Shown in pieces: positions 4,919-5,328 of a stretch of 5,328 bases of DNA. The stretch comes from Chloroflexi bacterium RBG_16_64_43 (GTDB taxonomy: Bacteria; Chloroflexota; Anaerolineae; Anaerolineales; RBG-16-64-43): NCBI GenBank assembly GCA_001796965.1, contig MGOA01000150.1, positions 1 through 5,328 of the forward strand, in the 5' to 3' direction. Both the position numbers and the translations under genes were made by a program. The notes beneath the pieces are model-generated. The model made no database searches. It saw only the letters and a list, made by a program, of their open reading frames with translations, and was not told where the DNA came from. Position 1 is the first letter of the stretch. Every line of letters starts with the position of its first letter.

Positions 4919-5328
4919 CGGTGGCGGATCTCCTCAACCACCTGCTCCACCTGGTGTCTCACGGGGCCCATCACATGTTCGGGGGCCGGCGGTAACAAGC
5001 GATCGCGCAACATCTCGCCGCCGTACTTGCGTTTGTAACTGCCCGGCAGCGGGTCCGGGAACTCCTGCCCCGACATCACTCCGAAGAACAACGTCCAGGC
5101 GCGCGGGACGACCTCCAGGTCGTAACCGCCGCCGCCCAGCGCCAGCCATCGCTTGCACAGCGTGCTCATCCGCTCCACGACTTTCACCTGGCCGAGGGTG
5201 GTCAATTTCAACTCGGCCAGCGGGTCACGATAGTGGGTATCCACGCCCAATTGGGTCACCAAAACATCCGGGGAAAAGCGCGCGACGAGCGGGGGCACCA
5301 CCTGCTCAAAGGCGTGCAGGTAAGCTGC
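4906..5328 (-). CDS. Histone deacetylase/AcuC-family protein, C-terminal part
   Basis: The last 140 residues of a class I/II-type deacetylase fold protein; the start lies beyond the right edge. In this family a zinc or similar divalent metal site removes acetyl or other acyl groups from lysine, polyamine or related amides. TQLGVDTHYRDPL (fragment residues 25-37) contains D30, equivalent to the second metal-binding Asp of HDLP-type enzymes. LALGGGGYDL (61-70) carries the catalytic Tyr (Y68). ARF-PDVLV and VPRAW--FF also fit AcuC-like proteins. The tail (90-140) is charged and ends IRHRHEL at a TAG (4908-4906). The first metal-binding Asp/His pair and active-site His residues would be upstream and cannot be checked. 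The gene is followed by the 355-bp interval rather than joined to the ABC operon. The match is to the family; true AcuC function in acetoin metabolism is not implied. Confidence 0.9.
   Translation of the reverse strand, partial: AAYLHAFEQVVPPLVARFSPDVLVTQLGVDTHYRDPLAELKLTTLGQVKVVERMSTLCKRWLALGGGGYDLEVVPRAWTLFFGVMSGQEFPDPLPGSYKRKYGGEMLRDRLLPPAPEHVMGPVRHQVEQVVEEIRHRHEL

Noticed and set aside
4607..4937. Minus-strand frames 4885-4607 and 4937-4686 in the interval left of the deacetylase
   Set aside because: Both are Arg/Pro/Ser-rich with no motif, and one starts inside the deacetylase gene. The plus-strand frame in the same place has better codon-position bias and a ribosome binding site.

Overview
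The window is GC-rich. It carries four complete and two partial protein-coding genes on the minus strand, plus one probable small gene on the plus strand. High GC, strong G/C preference at third codon positions, purine-rich ribosome binding sites and sigma70-like promoter hexamers suggest a GC-rich bacterium, most likely a proteobacterium. I cannot assign a genus. The left edge is a perfect 56-bp tandem duplication that breaks a reading frame, which looks more like a contig end than biology.

Layout from right to left, in the direction most genes are transcribed: (i) 5328-4906, the C-terminal part of a histone-deacetylase/AcuC-family amidohydrolase. (ii) 4905-4551, a 355-bp interval. It holds a plausible plus-strand small gene (4718-4918, 66 aa, two CxxC pairs) that runs tail-to-tail into the deacetylase gene, and a sigma70-like promoter facing left. 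(iii) 4550-1975, a tight three-gene operon for an ABC-2 type exporter: ATPase, permease 1, permease 2. The junctions are an ATGA overlap and an AGGAGG site embedded in a stop codon. (iv) 1974-1755, a spacer with several overlapping inverted repeats and a -10-like hexamer. (v) 1754-990, a class I SAM-dependent methyltransferase. (vi) 910-1, a putative glycosyltransferase that runs off the left edge and is frameshifted by the tandem duplication.

The ATPase and the two different permeases should form one exporter with a heterodimeric membrane core. The methyltransferase and glycosyltransferase downstream resemble enzymes that modify cell-surface glycans or glycolipids. A link between the exporter and these two genes is possible, but it rests only on shared strand and order. 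The structured 220-bp spacer could equally separate two transcription units. The deacetylase gene appears functionally unrelated.

I found no RNA gene, CRISPR array, insertion sequence or obvious undescribed multi-gene system. The most interesting item is the unrecognised two-CxxC small ORF at 4718-4918. Next are the overlapping inverted repeats in the 1847-1944 spacer and the edge duplication.
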